Both the position numbers and the translations under genes were made by a program. The notes beneath the pieces were generated by a model. The model was not told the DNA's origin and did not search any database. It saw only the letters and a list, made by a program, of their open reading frames with translations. From contig NZ_JBEFTX010000001.1 of the NCBI RefSeq assembly GCF_040195635.1, positions 620,001-684,000 of the forward strand: a stretch of DNA of 64,000 bases, written 5' to 3'. Shown in pieces: positions 31,513 to 40,199 of this stretch (position 1 is its first letter; each line of letters starts with the position of its first letter). The stretch is from Thermasporomyces sp040195635 (lineage in GTDB: Bacteria; Actinomycetota; Actinomycetes; Propionibacteriales; Actinopolymorphaceae).

Positions 31513-32227
31513 CACCTGAGACGGACTTCGATGCCCGCATCGGCCTGGGCACCGACTCTGTGCTGTACGACGGCCGCCCCTGGGTCCAGGCCAGCAGGGC
31601 AACCGCTTCAGTTCTGATCTCCGGCAACGTCATCTGCGCATCCATCGACGGCGCCGGTCCGGAGCCCGCCGCCCGGCTGCCAAGGCGGGCCTTCGCCCGG
31701 ACCGCCGCTTTGGCAGCCAGGTTCGCCGGGACCGCGACCAGGTCGGGCACGTAGTCGGCTCGTGTCGCATAGCGGCAGAGGCCCAGGATGGCCAGCACGC
31801 CACCCGGGGCCAACGCATCACGCAGTTTCGTGATCGTCTCCGCGAACGGCATGTGATGGATGCTGGCGATACCGGCGATGAAGTCATAACGCGCACTGCC
31901 CAGGTCGTAGTCGGCGACATCTGCCTCGGCGTAGCGGACGTTGGGTGTGTCGTGGGACAGCGCACGCGCCTGGGCGATCACCTCGGGCGCGCGATCGATG
32001 GCGTCAACCGTCTGTGCACGCTGAGCCAATCGCCTGGCGAACAAGCCGGTTCCGCATCCGATGTCGAGCGCTCGATCGCATTGCCGTGGTACCTGGCGCA
32101 GCAGGTACCGGTGATAGAAGTCGTTGTGGCTGAAGTCAGGCCGTGCGTTCGGGTCAGTATGCGGATGACGCTTCCTTTCGGCAGTCGTACCGGTGCGAAG
32201 ACGACGCGCAGAAGTGCCGCAACCCAT
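31496..32227 (-). CDS. Class I SAM-dependent methyltransferase
   Basis: About 243 residues. The SAM-binding motifs are clear: motif I 'RALDIGCGTGLFARRLA', motif II 'NVRYAEADVADYDLG', then 'YDFIAGIASIHHMPF' and 'LRDALAPGGVLAILGL'. The N-terminal 'NDFYHRYLLRQVP' is typical of small-molecule methyltransferases common in actinobacteria. The C-terminus (after EIRTEAVALLAWTQG) lacks the usual R-R-H-L-x-W-R-Y-S ending and reads as unrelated sequence, so the 3' end may have decayed. The start is uncertain, and no good ribosome binding site precedes the ATG at 32227. Confidence 0.7.
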   Translation of the reverse strand: MGCGTSARRLRTGTTAERKRHPHTDPNARPDFSHNDFYHRYLLRQVPRQCDRALDIGCGTGLFARRLAQRAQTVDAIDRAPEVIAQARALSHDTPNVRYAEADVADYDLGSARYDFIAGIASIHHMPFAETITKLRDALAPGGVLAILGLCRYATRADYVPDLVAVPANLAAKAAVRAKARLGSRAAGSGPAPSMDAQMTLPEIRTEAVALLAWTQGRPSYSTESVPRPMRASKSVSGVISRG

Positions 32228-32387
32228 GGGGCGGCCGGCCCAGCTGAGCAGAGCCAGGTGCTTAGCCAGTGGTCCGAACCGAGTGGCGGGGGACGAAGGG
32301 CTCCGTCGACCATGCCACGGCGTAGGGGGATCGACATGGCCGGATCCGGCCGGCGAAAATGTCGTGCGACCACGGACCGGACGTGCC

Positions 32388-32393
32388 TAGCGT
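32388..32393 (+). promoter_or_regulatory. -10 element TAGCGT, leaderless
   Basis: TAGCGT ends 7 nt before the ATG of the APH-like gene at 32401. Confidence 0.55.
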
Positions 32394-32400
32394 CCCCGGC

Positions 32401-33357
32401 ATGGACGAGTACGCGGCCCTGGAGGCCTGGAAGAGCGTCGTCGGTGCGGCCCGAGTCGAGCCGATGGACAGGGTCCACAACCCGATCTGGAAGGTCACGG
32501 GCGAGGACGGCCGACAGTGGGTGCTCAAGCACCTACCGGAATGGCCACCCGGAGTGGGCCCGGTCGAGGAGTACCGGGTGCTGTGCTACCTGCAGGCCGG
32601 CGGACTGCCCGTGGCCACGCCAGTCATCACCGACGACGGGCTGATCGCCTACAACGCCGACAACCTCGGCACCGACCCGAACGAGAAGCAACCAACTGGC
32701 CCGCACGCGTACGCACTCCTTCCTCTGCTCCCCAACGACCCTGAGCTGCACGAGTCGCCGGAGCTGGCGCACACGATCGGCGCCGGCATCGGCCAGCTCG
32801 ACCGCATGCTCGCCGAGTGCCCATGGCACGTGACCTCACACACCGACGACCCCGCGCCGGACATCCTCGGCGATGGTTACGCCAAGCTGCCGCCGGAGCT
32901 GCGTTCACTGGTCGATCCCCTGCGAGACCAGCTCTGGGCCGCGCTCACCGACCTGCCCACCCAGCTCACCCACGGCGACTGCAACGTCGGCAACATCCTC
33001 GTCCACAACGGCGAGGTCACCGGATACATCGACCTCGACCACCTGCCACACGGCCCACGAGTCCGCGACCTCAGCTACTACCTCGCCAGCCGCCTCCAGA
33101 ACCAGATCACCGACGGCGACCCCGATGCCATGGCCGCCGTACTGCGGCACTACGTTGCCGGCTACCACTCAACCCACCCATTGACCGAACGCGAGCAGGC
33201 CGCTGTCGTACCACTTCTGCTCACCGCCTTGGTCGGCGGCGCCGACTGGTGCCTACACGGCTGGGTGCCCGATCCCGCCGGCTACCAACGAAATCTGCGG
33301 GCCATCGAATGGATCACCTCGCGCTACGACCACCTGGTCAGCGCGGTCGCACCCTGA
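32401..33357 (+). CDS. APH-type phosphotransferase
   Basis: A 318-residue aminoglycoside-phosphotransferase/choline-kinase-like protein. The N-lobe lysine is in 'DGRQWVLKHLPEWP', the catalytic Brenner motif is LTHGDCNVGNILVHNGEVTG (H-G-D-x-x-x-x-N) and the DFG equivalent is 'YIDLDHLPHGPRVRDLSYYL'. The family phosphorylates small molecules (antibiotics, sugars, choline, homoserine), and nothing here fixes the substrate. The ATG at 32401 lies 7 nt after TAGCGT, so a leaderless mRNA is expected. It converges on another APH-type gene with 48 nt between. Confidence 0.8.
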   Translation: MDEYAALEAWKSVVGAARVEPMDRVHNPIWKVTGEDGRQWVLKHLPEWPPGVGPVEEYRVLCYLQAGGLPVATPVITDDGLIAYNADNLGTDPNEKQPTGPHAYALLPLLPNDPELHESPELAHTIGAGIGQLDRMLAECPWHVTSHTDDPAPDILGDGYAKLPPELRSLVDPLRDQLWAALTDLPTQLTHGDCNVGNILVHNGEVTGYIDLDHLPHGPRVRDLSYYLASRLQNQITDGDPDAMAAVLRHYVAGYHSTHPLTEREQAAVVPLLLTALVGGADWCLHGWVPDPAGYQRNLRAIEWITSRYDHLVSAVAP

Positions 33358-33405
33358 TGACCGGTTCGACTGACGATCCGAACGACGGTGAACCTCCCCG
33401 TGGAC

Positions 33406-34308
33406 TCAATCCAGTCCGTGGCGATCGAGCGCTGCTCGAAGCTGGTTGAGCGTCTCGATTCTCCAGTAGTCCCGGTTGGGGTACTGGTCGTTTCGGTTCC
33501 AGCGCATCGTCGTGACGCCTGCCCACATGAGGATGCGGAACTGGTGAACGAGGTCCTGGTTGGCTCCGGGATAGTGTTCTGCAACGTCATCGGGGACATA
33601 GGCGAGGTCGTACTCGACCGGCCCACGTTGGCACGTCCCGAGGTCGATGAAGAGCGGCCCCCTCCTGGTGCTGAGCACGTTTGCCGGATGAGGCTCACCG
33701 TGCAACAGCTGCTCGTCCGAACCCCAACGGCTGATCGCCGCGCTCACGCGGCTGAGTGTGTCGCTGACCAGTTCGCGGTCACGGTCGCGAAGGTCTGGAG
33801 TCTGCTCTGGATCGCCAACTCCCTCTGCCCAACCGGCGATTCGAGCGGTGATGTGTGGTGCCGCCAGATCGATCTTGCGCAAGCCGGCATGGAGGCGGAC
33901 GAGCGCGTGCGCATAGTCCGCCGGCGCGAGGTCTGTGGACATGCCGGGCTGCTCGTGCGCCGCGCCGCCTTGCCGGTCAGCAACGACGGGCTCGTAGTAG
34001 GTCCATAGCGTGATAGCGAAGGCGTCGCGCAGATAGACGCCGGGCTCCACCCGAGGCTCGAGCTCACCTATCGGGCTGTCGGTTTCGGCGAGACGGCGAG
34101 CAACCTCTGCTTCGAACTCCATGCCCGCTTGCCCCTGACCGTCATGAAGGGACAGCGGTGCTACACGAGCAAGAACATCGCACGGAATCAGGCGCACGGC
34201 GATGCGGTCCGAGTTGTGAACGACGACCGCATCGCCGACTTGCAGACCAAGCGCGGAGGCAGTCGCCCCGGCGGCCTCAACCGCGCGCCGGACTTCGGAT
34301 GGTTCCAC
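33406..34308 (-). CDS. APH-type phosphotransferase (second)
   Basis: A 300-residue protein of the phosphotransferase enzyme family, only distantly similar to its neighbour. The C-lobe motif 'EQLLHGEPHPANVLSTRRG' has Glu where most kinases have the catalytic Asp (H-G-E-P-H-P-x-N, which is a known variant in APH proteins). It is followed by 'PLFIDLGTCQRGPVEYDLAY', in which the Mg-binding Asp is kept. The N-lobe is less clear, with RLIPCDVLARVAPL as a short nucleotide-binding strand. The GTG at 34308 is preceded by GAGGA about 7 nt upstream. The substrate is unknown. Confidence 0.75.
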   Translation of the reverse strand: MEPSEVRRAVEAAGATASALGLQVGDAVVVHNSDRIAVRLIPCDVLARVAPLSLHDGQGQAGMEFEAEVARRLAETDSPIGELEPRVEPGVYLRDAFAITLWTYYEPVVADRQGGAAHEQPGMSTDLAPADYAHALVRLHAGLRKIDLAAPHITARIAGWAEGVGDPEQTPDLRDRDRELVSDTLSRVSAAISRWGSDEQLLHGEPHPANVLSTRRGPLFIDLGTCQRGPVEYDLAYVPDDVAEHYPGANQDLVHQFRILMWAGVTTMRWNRNDQYPNRDYWRIETLNQLRAALDRHGLD

Positions 34309-34620
34309 GGTCTTCCTCGTCGTCCTCGTAAAGCGTCATGGTCGATGCTCGCGCTCGATCGCCGAGACACCTTATACGCGGCAACCCCACAAGGCACAGG
34401 TCGTCCCTCGCGGGGCTCCTCGGTGACGACCCATTACTCCATGGAACGCCGCCTTCTGGCCTTTCCGGGGAGCGGACGGCACGCGTCGCTTCGGCGGGAC
34501 CGTTCGACAATGCTGGTCGTCGGGTTTGAAGTGCGGATCGTCGGGTGCGCTCGTCTTCAGAGGTCACCGGGGCCAGCCTGATTTGTTGTCGTTATTGATC
34601 GACCGGACCAAGATGACACC
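34309..34620. other. Gene-free stretch
   Basis: I see no supported gene here. It lies between the divergent second APH-type gene and the frameshifted GNAT gene, with mixed codon bias and no recognisable repeat or RNA. Confidence 0.5.
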
Positions 34621-35074
34621 ATGATCTTTGCGATCCGACCTGTCCAGCTGATTGATGATGACGATCTACGGCCGCTGATCGACCCCTCACGATCCCGAGC
34701 CGAAGGCAAGGCAGGTATTCGCCCGACTCGTCGGAGCCGACAGCTGGGCAATCATTGGGGCCTATCGCGACGATCGGGCGGTCGGGTACGTTGCCGCGCA
34801 GGACTACGGACCACACCTCAGGCATGGTGACTTCCACCGGATCGTCCGGATGCACGACCTGATCGTGACTGAATCTCAGCGCGGGCGCGGCGCAGGTACT
34901 CAACTACTGAATGCGGCAATAGAGTGGGCGAGAGGTCGTGCCCGCTACGTTGAGTGGCAGGCGCACGAAACTCGCGCGGCGCCTTTCTACACCAAGCTTG
35001 GATACACAGGACTGGCTTGCCCGGAGCCGGACTACCCGACGTTCACAGTTGATCTGCATCCTGAGCAACAATGA
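34621..35074 (+). pseudogene. Frameshifted GNAT acetyltransferase
   Basis: The N-terminus MIFAIRPVQLIDDDDLRPLI is in one frame. From about 34680 the GNAT sequence continues one base later as 'QVFARLVGADSWAIIGAYRD', 'DRAVGYVAAQDYGPHL', 'MHDLIVTESQRGRGAGTQLL' (acetyl-CoA loop R-G-R-G-A-G) and 'ETRAAPFYTKLGY', ending at 35074. The second frame has a TGA at 34676 and no start codon before 34850, so an indel in the C run near 34683-34686 is the simplest reading. It could be a sequencing error. An ATG at 34850 would give only a 74-residue C-terminal half. Confidence 0.7.
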
Positions 35075-35178
35075 CACCTTGGCGTCGCCCTGGCGCTCGC
35101 CGCCGCATCCTGCCGACGGCCGGCCCCGCCTCAGGCGTGCGCTGGGTCTGACCTACGCGGACGCCATGCGCGGGGCGC

Positions 35179-35184
35179 TAAGCT
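35179..35184 (+). promoter_or_regulatory. -10 element TAAGCT, leaderless
   Basis: TAAGCT ends 6 nt before the ATG of the sulfotransferase gene at 35191. Confidence 0.45.
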
Positions 35185-35190
35185 CCACGC

Positions 35191-35970
35191 ATGGCGGTCG
35201 CGGCGCCCCGACAGTCGTATCTCATTTGGTTCAGCCAGCGCGTGGGCAGCACCATGTTGACCCAAGCGCTGGAGGACACCGGCATCGCCGGGCGTCCGCG
35301 TGAGTGGCTCGAGGACCCGGCGGGTCACGGGCTGCCGGCCAAATATGGCGTCTCCGATGCCGTGCAGCTGCGCGACTTTTTGTGGCGTGAGGCTGCCACG
35401 CCCAACGGCGTGATGGGTGCCAAATACGGCATGAGCGCGCGCCCGCACCAGGAACTGACGGCTCTGTTCGCGAGTGCAATCCCGGGCGTGGTCGATCCCG
35501 ATGGACGCAAGGCCTGGGCGACGGTTTTTCCCGCCTGCAAACACGTGTTCATGACCCGGCGGAACAAGCTACGCCTGGCGGTCTCGTGGCTGCGAGCGAT
35601 CCGATCACAGGAGTGGCACCGGCCCAACCGCGCCGACACCGTGGTGGGCGAGGCGCCGCCACGTACCAGCGCCGCCGATGTGATTGACCGCTACGATCAC
35701 GACGCGCTGGAGTTCCTGCTCATTGGCGCCAACCAGCGCGAGGCCGACATGCAGGATCAGTTCGACCGCTGGGGCGTGGTCCCGTACACCGTGGTCTACG
35801 AAGATCTGGTCGCCGACTACCAAGCGACGGTGCGCCACCTGCTCGACTTTCTCGAGATCCCCGGGCGCGCCGACATCGCCATCCCGCGCCCGGCATTCGA
35901 CCGCCTGGCCGACGAGGCCTCCGAAGCTTGGTACCAGCGCTTTCGTCGCGGGCGCGCGCCGAGCGCATGA
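35191..35970 (+). CDS. Stf0-family sulfotransferase
   Basis: A 259-residue Stf0-type sulfotransferase, the family of mycobacterial trehalose-2-sulfotransferase. The PAPS 5'-phosphosulfate loop is 'YLIWFSQRVGSTMLTQAL' (R-x-G-S-T at about residues 17-21). Further motifs are 'GVMGAKYGMS', 'KHVFMTRRNKLRLAVSWLRA' (3'-phosphate binding R-x-x-K) and 'VVYEDLVADYQATVRHLLDFL'. The likely acceptor is a sugar or glycolipid, but this is inferred from the family. No PAPS-synthesis gene is nearby. A TAAGCT -10 lies 6 nt before the ATG. The next 239 nt downstream hold no convincing gene. Confidence 0.8.
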   Translation: MAVAAPRQSYLIWFSQRVGSTMLTQALEDTGIAGRPREWLEDPAGHGLPAKYGVSDAVQLRDFLWREAATPNGVMGAKYGMSARPHQELTALFASAIPGVVDPDGRKAWATVFPACKHVFMTRRNKLRLAVSWLRAIRSQEWHRPNRADTVVGEAPPRTSAADVIDRYDHDALEFLLIGANQREADMQDQFDRWGVVPYTVVYEDLVADYQATVRHLLDFLEIPGRADIAIPRPAFDRLADEASEAWYQRFRRGRAPSA

Positions 35971-36209
35971 TTCGTGAACCACATGCGGTTCCACTTCTGG
36001 CTTCACATGGCGCGAGAGACGCCCGCCGGGGGGACCCCTCCGGGGTTTGCCTTGCAGCGGGCCCGTAGTCCGATCCATCTGCCCCGATTCCGCAGGACGA
36101 CGGCCGGCCGACGACTGAACGCGCTGTCGTTTCTGTCCAAGACGGCCGCCACGGCCGCGACCTAGCATGACCACCCAGCAGCTCGCCCGATCCTCAGGGA
36201 GACAGCACC

Positions 36210-36788
36210 ATGCGTGACCTGGTCTACACCGGCTTCATGTCGCTTGACGGCGTCGTGGACTCGCCCGGCGGTGGGCCGGGTGAGGAGCACCGCAGCGGCG
36301 GCTGGGTTTTCAAGGACCTCGAGTTCGTCCCAGAAGCCTGGTCACTGAAGGCCGAGGAGCTCGCCGACACGACGGCGCTGATGTTCGGCCGCCGCAGCTA
36401 CGAGGCGTTCGCGCCGACCTGGCCCAGCTCGGAGGACCACGCCGCCTACAAGGAACTGCCCAAGTATGTGGTGTCGACCACGCTGTCCGACGACGCCCTC
36501 GTCGACGGGTGGGGGCTGACGACGATCCTGCGCTCGACCGAGGACGTCGCCGCGCTCAAGAAGGGCGAGGGCGGCACGATCTTCATCCATGGGAGCGCGG
36601 AGCTGGCCCGGCGGCTGTCGGACGCAGGCCTGATCGACCAGTACAACCTGCTCGTCTTCCCCGTGTTGCTCGGTGACGGGAAGAGCCTGTTCGGCCGGGC
36701 CGACCGCGACAAGCAGATGCTGACGCTGCGGGAGTCGGAGAGCTACTCGAACGGGATCCTGAAGCTGGTCTACGACGTCAAGGGCTGA
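36210..36788 (+). CDS. RibD C-terminal-domain (DHFR-family) reductase
   Basis: A 192-residue dihydrofolate-reductase-family protein of the YwjB/RibD-C type: MRDLVYTGFMSLDGVVDSPGG, 'ALMFGRRSYEAFAPTWPS', 'PKYVVSTTLSDD', 'GGTIFIHGSAELARRLSDAGL', 'DQYNLLVFPVLLGDGKSLF'. It probably reduces an unknown substrate with NADPH. GGGAGACAGCACC precedes the ATG. Its last 19 nt overlap the convergent AraC-type gene. It is a full-length relative of the remnant at 1001-1218. Confidence 0.85.
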   Translation: MRDLVYTGFMSLDGVVDSPGGGPGEEHRSGGWVFKDLEFVPEAWSLKAEELADTTALMFGRRSYEAFAPTWPSSEDHAAYKELPKYVVSTTLSDDALVDGWGLTTILRSTEDVAALKKGEGGTIFIHGSAELARRLSDAGLIDQYNLLVFPVLLGDGKSLFGRADRDKQMLTLRESESYSNGILKLVYDVKG

Positions 36789-37480
36789 TCCAGGTCAAGG
36801 GCGATCGCGCCGCCGGCGCCCTCGCGCAGCTGCCTAGTGGTGCGTCCGGCATAGGAGCGCAGCGCCCGGGCCAGATGCGGCTCGTCGAAGTAGTCGAGCT
36901 TGGCGACGACGTGGGCGGCCGGGTTACCGGCGGCCAGCAGCTCCGCCGCCGTGCGGGCCCGCTCGATCTGCCGGACGGCACCCCGCGTCAGCCCGGTCGC
37001 GGCGCGGAACCGGCGTTCGACCGTGCGCCCCGAGGCGTCCGGGCGGTGACCCAGCAGCACGTCGGTGACGAGCGGGTCACGGATCACGATCCCGGCGCGT
37101 ACGAGACGCTCGACCAGCGCCTCGGCGTCGTCGGGCCCGGGCGTCTCCCAGCGCGCGCCATCCAGCCGGAACGTCCGGCGCGTGGTGTCGGGGAGCTCGA
37201 CGCCGCCGTCGACCAGCGTCGACGTGGGCACGGCCCGCAACGAGGTGCCTATGGCGAACTCGATGCCCGTGAAGGTCGCGCTCTCTGGCACCGGCGCCGT
37301 GCCGGTCCGGGTCTCGGGACCGGTGATGCCCGCGTGTGCCCGACCGTCCTGCTCCCAGAACACCAGACCCCAGCGCACCCCTGCGACGGACGTCATCGCC
37401 GTAACCTGTTCGCTTGCGCAGGTCCACACGGTGTCGACCCACGGCGAATCGGACCGGCGCGTCTCGAACCGCAGTCCCAC
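36770..37480 (-). CDS. AraC-family transcriptional regulator
   Basis: A 236-residue protein with a C-terminal AraC helix-turn-helix: 'VERRFRAATGLTRGAVRQIERARTAAELL', then 'AHVVAKLDYFDEPHLARALRSYAG', where F-x-D-x-x-H-x-x-R-x-x-x-x-x-x-G is the family signature. The N-terminal 150 residues resemble the cupin-like sensory half of the DUF6597/AraC group ('TFTGIEFAIGTSLRAVPTSTLVDG'). It may control the overlapping DHFR-family gene, as such pairs are common. It converges on that gene by 19 nt. Confidence 0.8.
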   Translation of the reverse strand: MGLRFETRRSDSPWVDTVWTCASEQVTAMTSVAGVRWGLVFWEQDGRAHAGITGPETRTGTAPVPESATFTGIEFAIGTSLRAVPTSTLVDGGVELPDTTRRTFRLDGARWETPGPDDAEALVERLVRAGIVIRDPLVTDVLLGHRPDASGRTVERRFRAATGLTRGAVRQIERARTAAELLAAGNPAAHVVAKLDYFDEPHLARALRSYAGRTTRQLREGAGGAIALDLDQPLTS

Positions 37481-37674
37481 GGGCGAAGAATACGCCGCTG
37501 GTCAGACACCTAGCTTCGCGAGGCGTCTCTCTCCTCGGTCCGCTCGTACGCCCCACCTCAGGCGGGGTGACAGTGGCCCCCATCACGTCCACGATCCGGG
37601 CCTCTCGACCGAAGTGCCCGTCGGCACTGCGAACGGGCTGGCGCACCGGCTTCGGCGACGTCAACTCCCGCCCC

Positions 37675-40095
37675 TCAGACCCGTCCTCTGCCCTGAACGC
37701 GCCCAGGAGGTAGGCCAAGGAGCGTACGAATCCGTTCGCCACTCATGCCGCCACCCTCCTGACGGCTGGACCACTCGAAGTCGTCGAGCAGGGCCGTGAG
37801 TTCCGCGAGAGCTGCGCCGCCCTCGGCCGCTGCCTCCCGAGGGGTGCGCCCGCCGAGCGCGGGGATGGCGTCGTCGAGCCACGCCTCTTCGTACTGCCGG
37901 ATGACCTCGGCCATGACCTGCTCCATCTCCTCGGGCGAGGCAGGTGCGGATGCGGCACCGAGGCCGGCCGGCGGGGCGGCGGATCCGATCAGCTCTTCCA
38001 GCGGGACGCTCGACTCGGAGCGGTGGCGAGCATCCGGAGCGGCCGCGAGAAGGAGTTGCTGGAGTTCTCGGAGGCGTTCGAGCGAGTTTGCCTCGACAGT
38101 CCAGCGGGTTCCGGCCCGACGTACCGACCCGCGGACTACGTCGTCCACGATGGCAACGAGACGGTCCTGTCCTTCCTCGGACAAATCCTTCGCGAGGGCG
38201 GCCCACGCCTCGTCGCCACCGTCCACGTCGTACGTCGCGGAGCACTGGGTCAGCTCGTGTCCGTCCTGGTTGCGCAGCTCAGGTGGCGGTTGCGGCGCGA
38301 AGAACCGCATGACTGCCGACGGGTCGACGTCGCCGTCCAGAAGGTCGAGCATCTCGCGACGGCGGGAGCGGTGGACCCGCAGAGGATCGGTGAAAAGGGC
38401 CAACCGGCTTCCGTCGTCGAGCAGCCGGGCAAGGACGAGATCCAGCGGCTCGGCGCTCCGGGAGAATGTCCGGTCAGGCAGCACCACCGGATCGCCGTCG
38501 GGCAGGTGCCGCACGGTGGCATCCCGGCCTGGCCGGGACGACACCACCTCGTAGAGCCGGAGTGGGCTCTGCTCCCAGCGGGCGAGCAGCTCGCGTTCGT
38601 CCTCGCGCAGCCATGGTCCACGTTCGGCGAGGAACTCGGCCAGGTAGCCGCGCTCGAACAACGCCAACTCGACGCCGAACATCACCGGGACACGCGGACA
38701 CAGATCCATCAGCGCCACAATCTGGTCGAAGTGCCTGCCCCGCTCGGCATAGGTGACCAGCAGGCCGTAGAGCAGGGCGGCCCGAGTGGTGAGTGGATGG
38801 ATCTCCTTACGCAGGCAACACATCTTGTACTTCTGTCCGGACCCGCAGGGGCACGGCCGGTTGCGAGACGTCGAGGCGGCGGGGAGCGCGGTCAGCGGGC
38901 GTAGCCACCTGCGCATTCCGTCGTCGGAGGAGAATCCGGCCGTACGCAGCAGGCCGTCGGCACGGAGTGCGTCCCCCTTGCAGGCGGCGTACTCCGCGGC
39001 GTCGCAGAGCGCGGGCCCGAGGTCGGGACGTTCCTGAAGGACCTCCTCGACCAGCTCCGCTGCCTCGTCGGCCCGACCGGTCCCCTCCGCCGACCGCGCC
39101 GCCAACAGGAGTGCCGCAGCCCGCTGCGCCGGACCTGAGGCCGCGCGACGGATCGCCGTCAGCCGGTCGGCGTCGAGCGGCCTCGCCTCGACGTCGTCAG
39201 CGATCTTGGCGAGGACCAGCTCGGAGTCGCCCAGGTGCCGGAGGAAACTGGTGAAGTCGTCGACTGCTCCCCACATGCGCAGCGCCGCACGCGCGCGGGC
39301 GTAACGCACCACGTCGGCAGGATCCATGCCAGCGGTGAGCCGCGGGTCCCACGGCATACCGGCGGGGCCGACGCGACCATCGACCACCTCGAGTTGTCCG
39401 GCGTGCAGCATCCTGGTCAACGGGGGCAACGGCTCGGCGAACGTATCCGGCCGCTCGAGGAGCAGCGCGGCGAGTACCTCGTCGATTCGTGCACCTGGGG
39501 CGAAGTCGATCTCGCTGAGCCGGGGAAGGTCGTTCAGGGATTCGACAGCCGCTCCTGCGAAGGCCGCGGCGACCGTCGCCGCCGACCGGCGCAGCTCGGG
39601 GCTGACGGGCTCCTCCACGCTGGCGGTGGACATCTCGACAATGCCGTCGCGCAACCCGAGAGCGAGCAGGTCTCCCTCCTCGAACCCGCTCAGCCAGCCG
39701 TCGGGACCTGCCAACACCAGCTGCTCGTCCGGCTGCTCGCCGATCCAGTCGATGGACAGGGATCCACCCCCTCGAAGGGGTAGATCGTCCTCCTCGGCCA
39801 ACCGCTCCCACAAAGCCAGGTCACCGTTGGCGTAAAGGCGACCGGCTTCCACCTCGTCGCAGGTCAGAGTGTGGGTGAAGACCGCGCCGTCGGCCACGGT
39901 CATCAGATTGACCCACCCGTCGGGCGACTCATAAGCCAGCGCACTGTCGAGCAGCACGTCCTCGACGTCCGCCGCGTCCAGGCGTACGGCTTCCACCAGA
40001 TCGGACTCGCTGATCGGGCCAGACGCGGACAGCTCACGAAGGACGGCGGACCACTCCGCCGGCGGTTCAGTCGGGCGAAGTTCGTGGACGCTCAT
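37675..40095 (-). CDS. Large SEC-C-motif protein of unknown function
   Basis: An 806-residue soluble protein. The only clear motif is a SEC-C zinc-binding segment, PCPCGSGQKYKMCC, at about residues 414-427, identical in spacing to the C-terminal tail of SecA. The N-terminal 90 residues look like a small winged-helix-like domain ('GPISESDLVEAVRLDAADVEDVLLD'). The middle is helical repeat sequence ('AAALLLAARSAEGTGRADEAAELVEEVLQERPDLGPAL', TPR-like), and the C-terminus resembles the antitoxin/DUF2384-like tails ('ALGGRTPREAAAEGGAALAEL'). The start is uncertain (ATG at 40095, or GTG at 40116 with poorer family fit). It is divergent from the epimerase gene. Confidence 0.7.
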   Translation of the reverse strand: MSVHELRPTEPPAEWSAVLRELSASGPISESDLVEAVRLDAADVEDVLLDSALAYESPDGWVNLMTVADGAVFTHTLTCDEVEAGRLYANGDLALWERLAEEDDLPLRGGGSLSIDWIGEQPDEQLVLAGPDGWLSGFEEGDLLALGLRDGIVEMSTASVEEPVSPELRRSAATVAAAFAGAAVESLNDLPRLSEIDFAPGARIDEVLAALLLERPDTFAEPLPPLTRMLHAGQLEVVDGRVGPAGMPWDPRLTAGMDPADVVRYARARAALRMWGAVDDFTSFLRHLGDSELVLAKIADDVEARPLDADRLTAIRRAASGPAQRAAALLLAARSAEGTGRADEAAELVEEVLQERPDLGPALCDAAEYAACKGDALRADGLLRTAGFSSDDGMRRWLRPLTALPAASTSRNRPCPCGSGQKYKMCCLRKEIHPLTTRAALLYGLLVTYAERGRHFDQIVALMDLCPRVPVMFGVELALFERGYLAEFLAERGPWLREDERELLARWEQSPLRLYEVVSSRPGRDATVRHLPDGDPVVLPDRTFSRSAEPLDLVLARLLDDGSRLALFTDPLRVHRSRRREMLDLLDGDVDPSAVMRFFAPQPPPELRNQDGHELTQCSATYDVDGGDEAWAALAKDLSEEGQDRLVAIVDDVVRGSVRRAGTRWTVEANSLERLRELQQLLLAAAPDARHRSESSVPLEELIGSAAPPAGLGAASAPASPEEMEQVMAEVIRQYEEAWLDDAIPALGGRTPREAAAEGGAALAELTALLDDFEWSSRQEGGGMSGERIRTLLGLPPGRVQGRGRV

Positions 40096-40199
40096 GCCCG
40101 GCCATTCTTCTCTCACCCGGCAGACCGAGGTTCAGCTGGGTGGTGCATCGTACGGTTGGCGTGGCAGTGCGGGGATCTCCTGCGTACGAAAGGATCACC

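Noticed and set aside
35974..36165. 63-codon ORF between the sulfotransferase and DHFR-like genes
   Set aside because: Composition is unstructured, no ribosome binding site or family match; treated as spacer.
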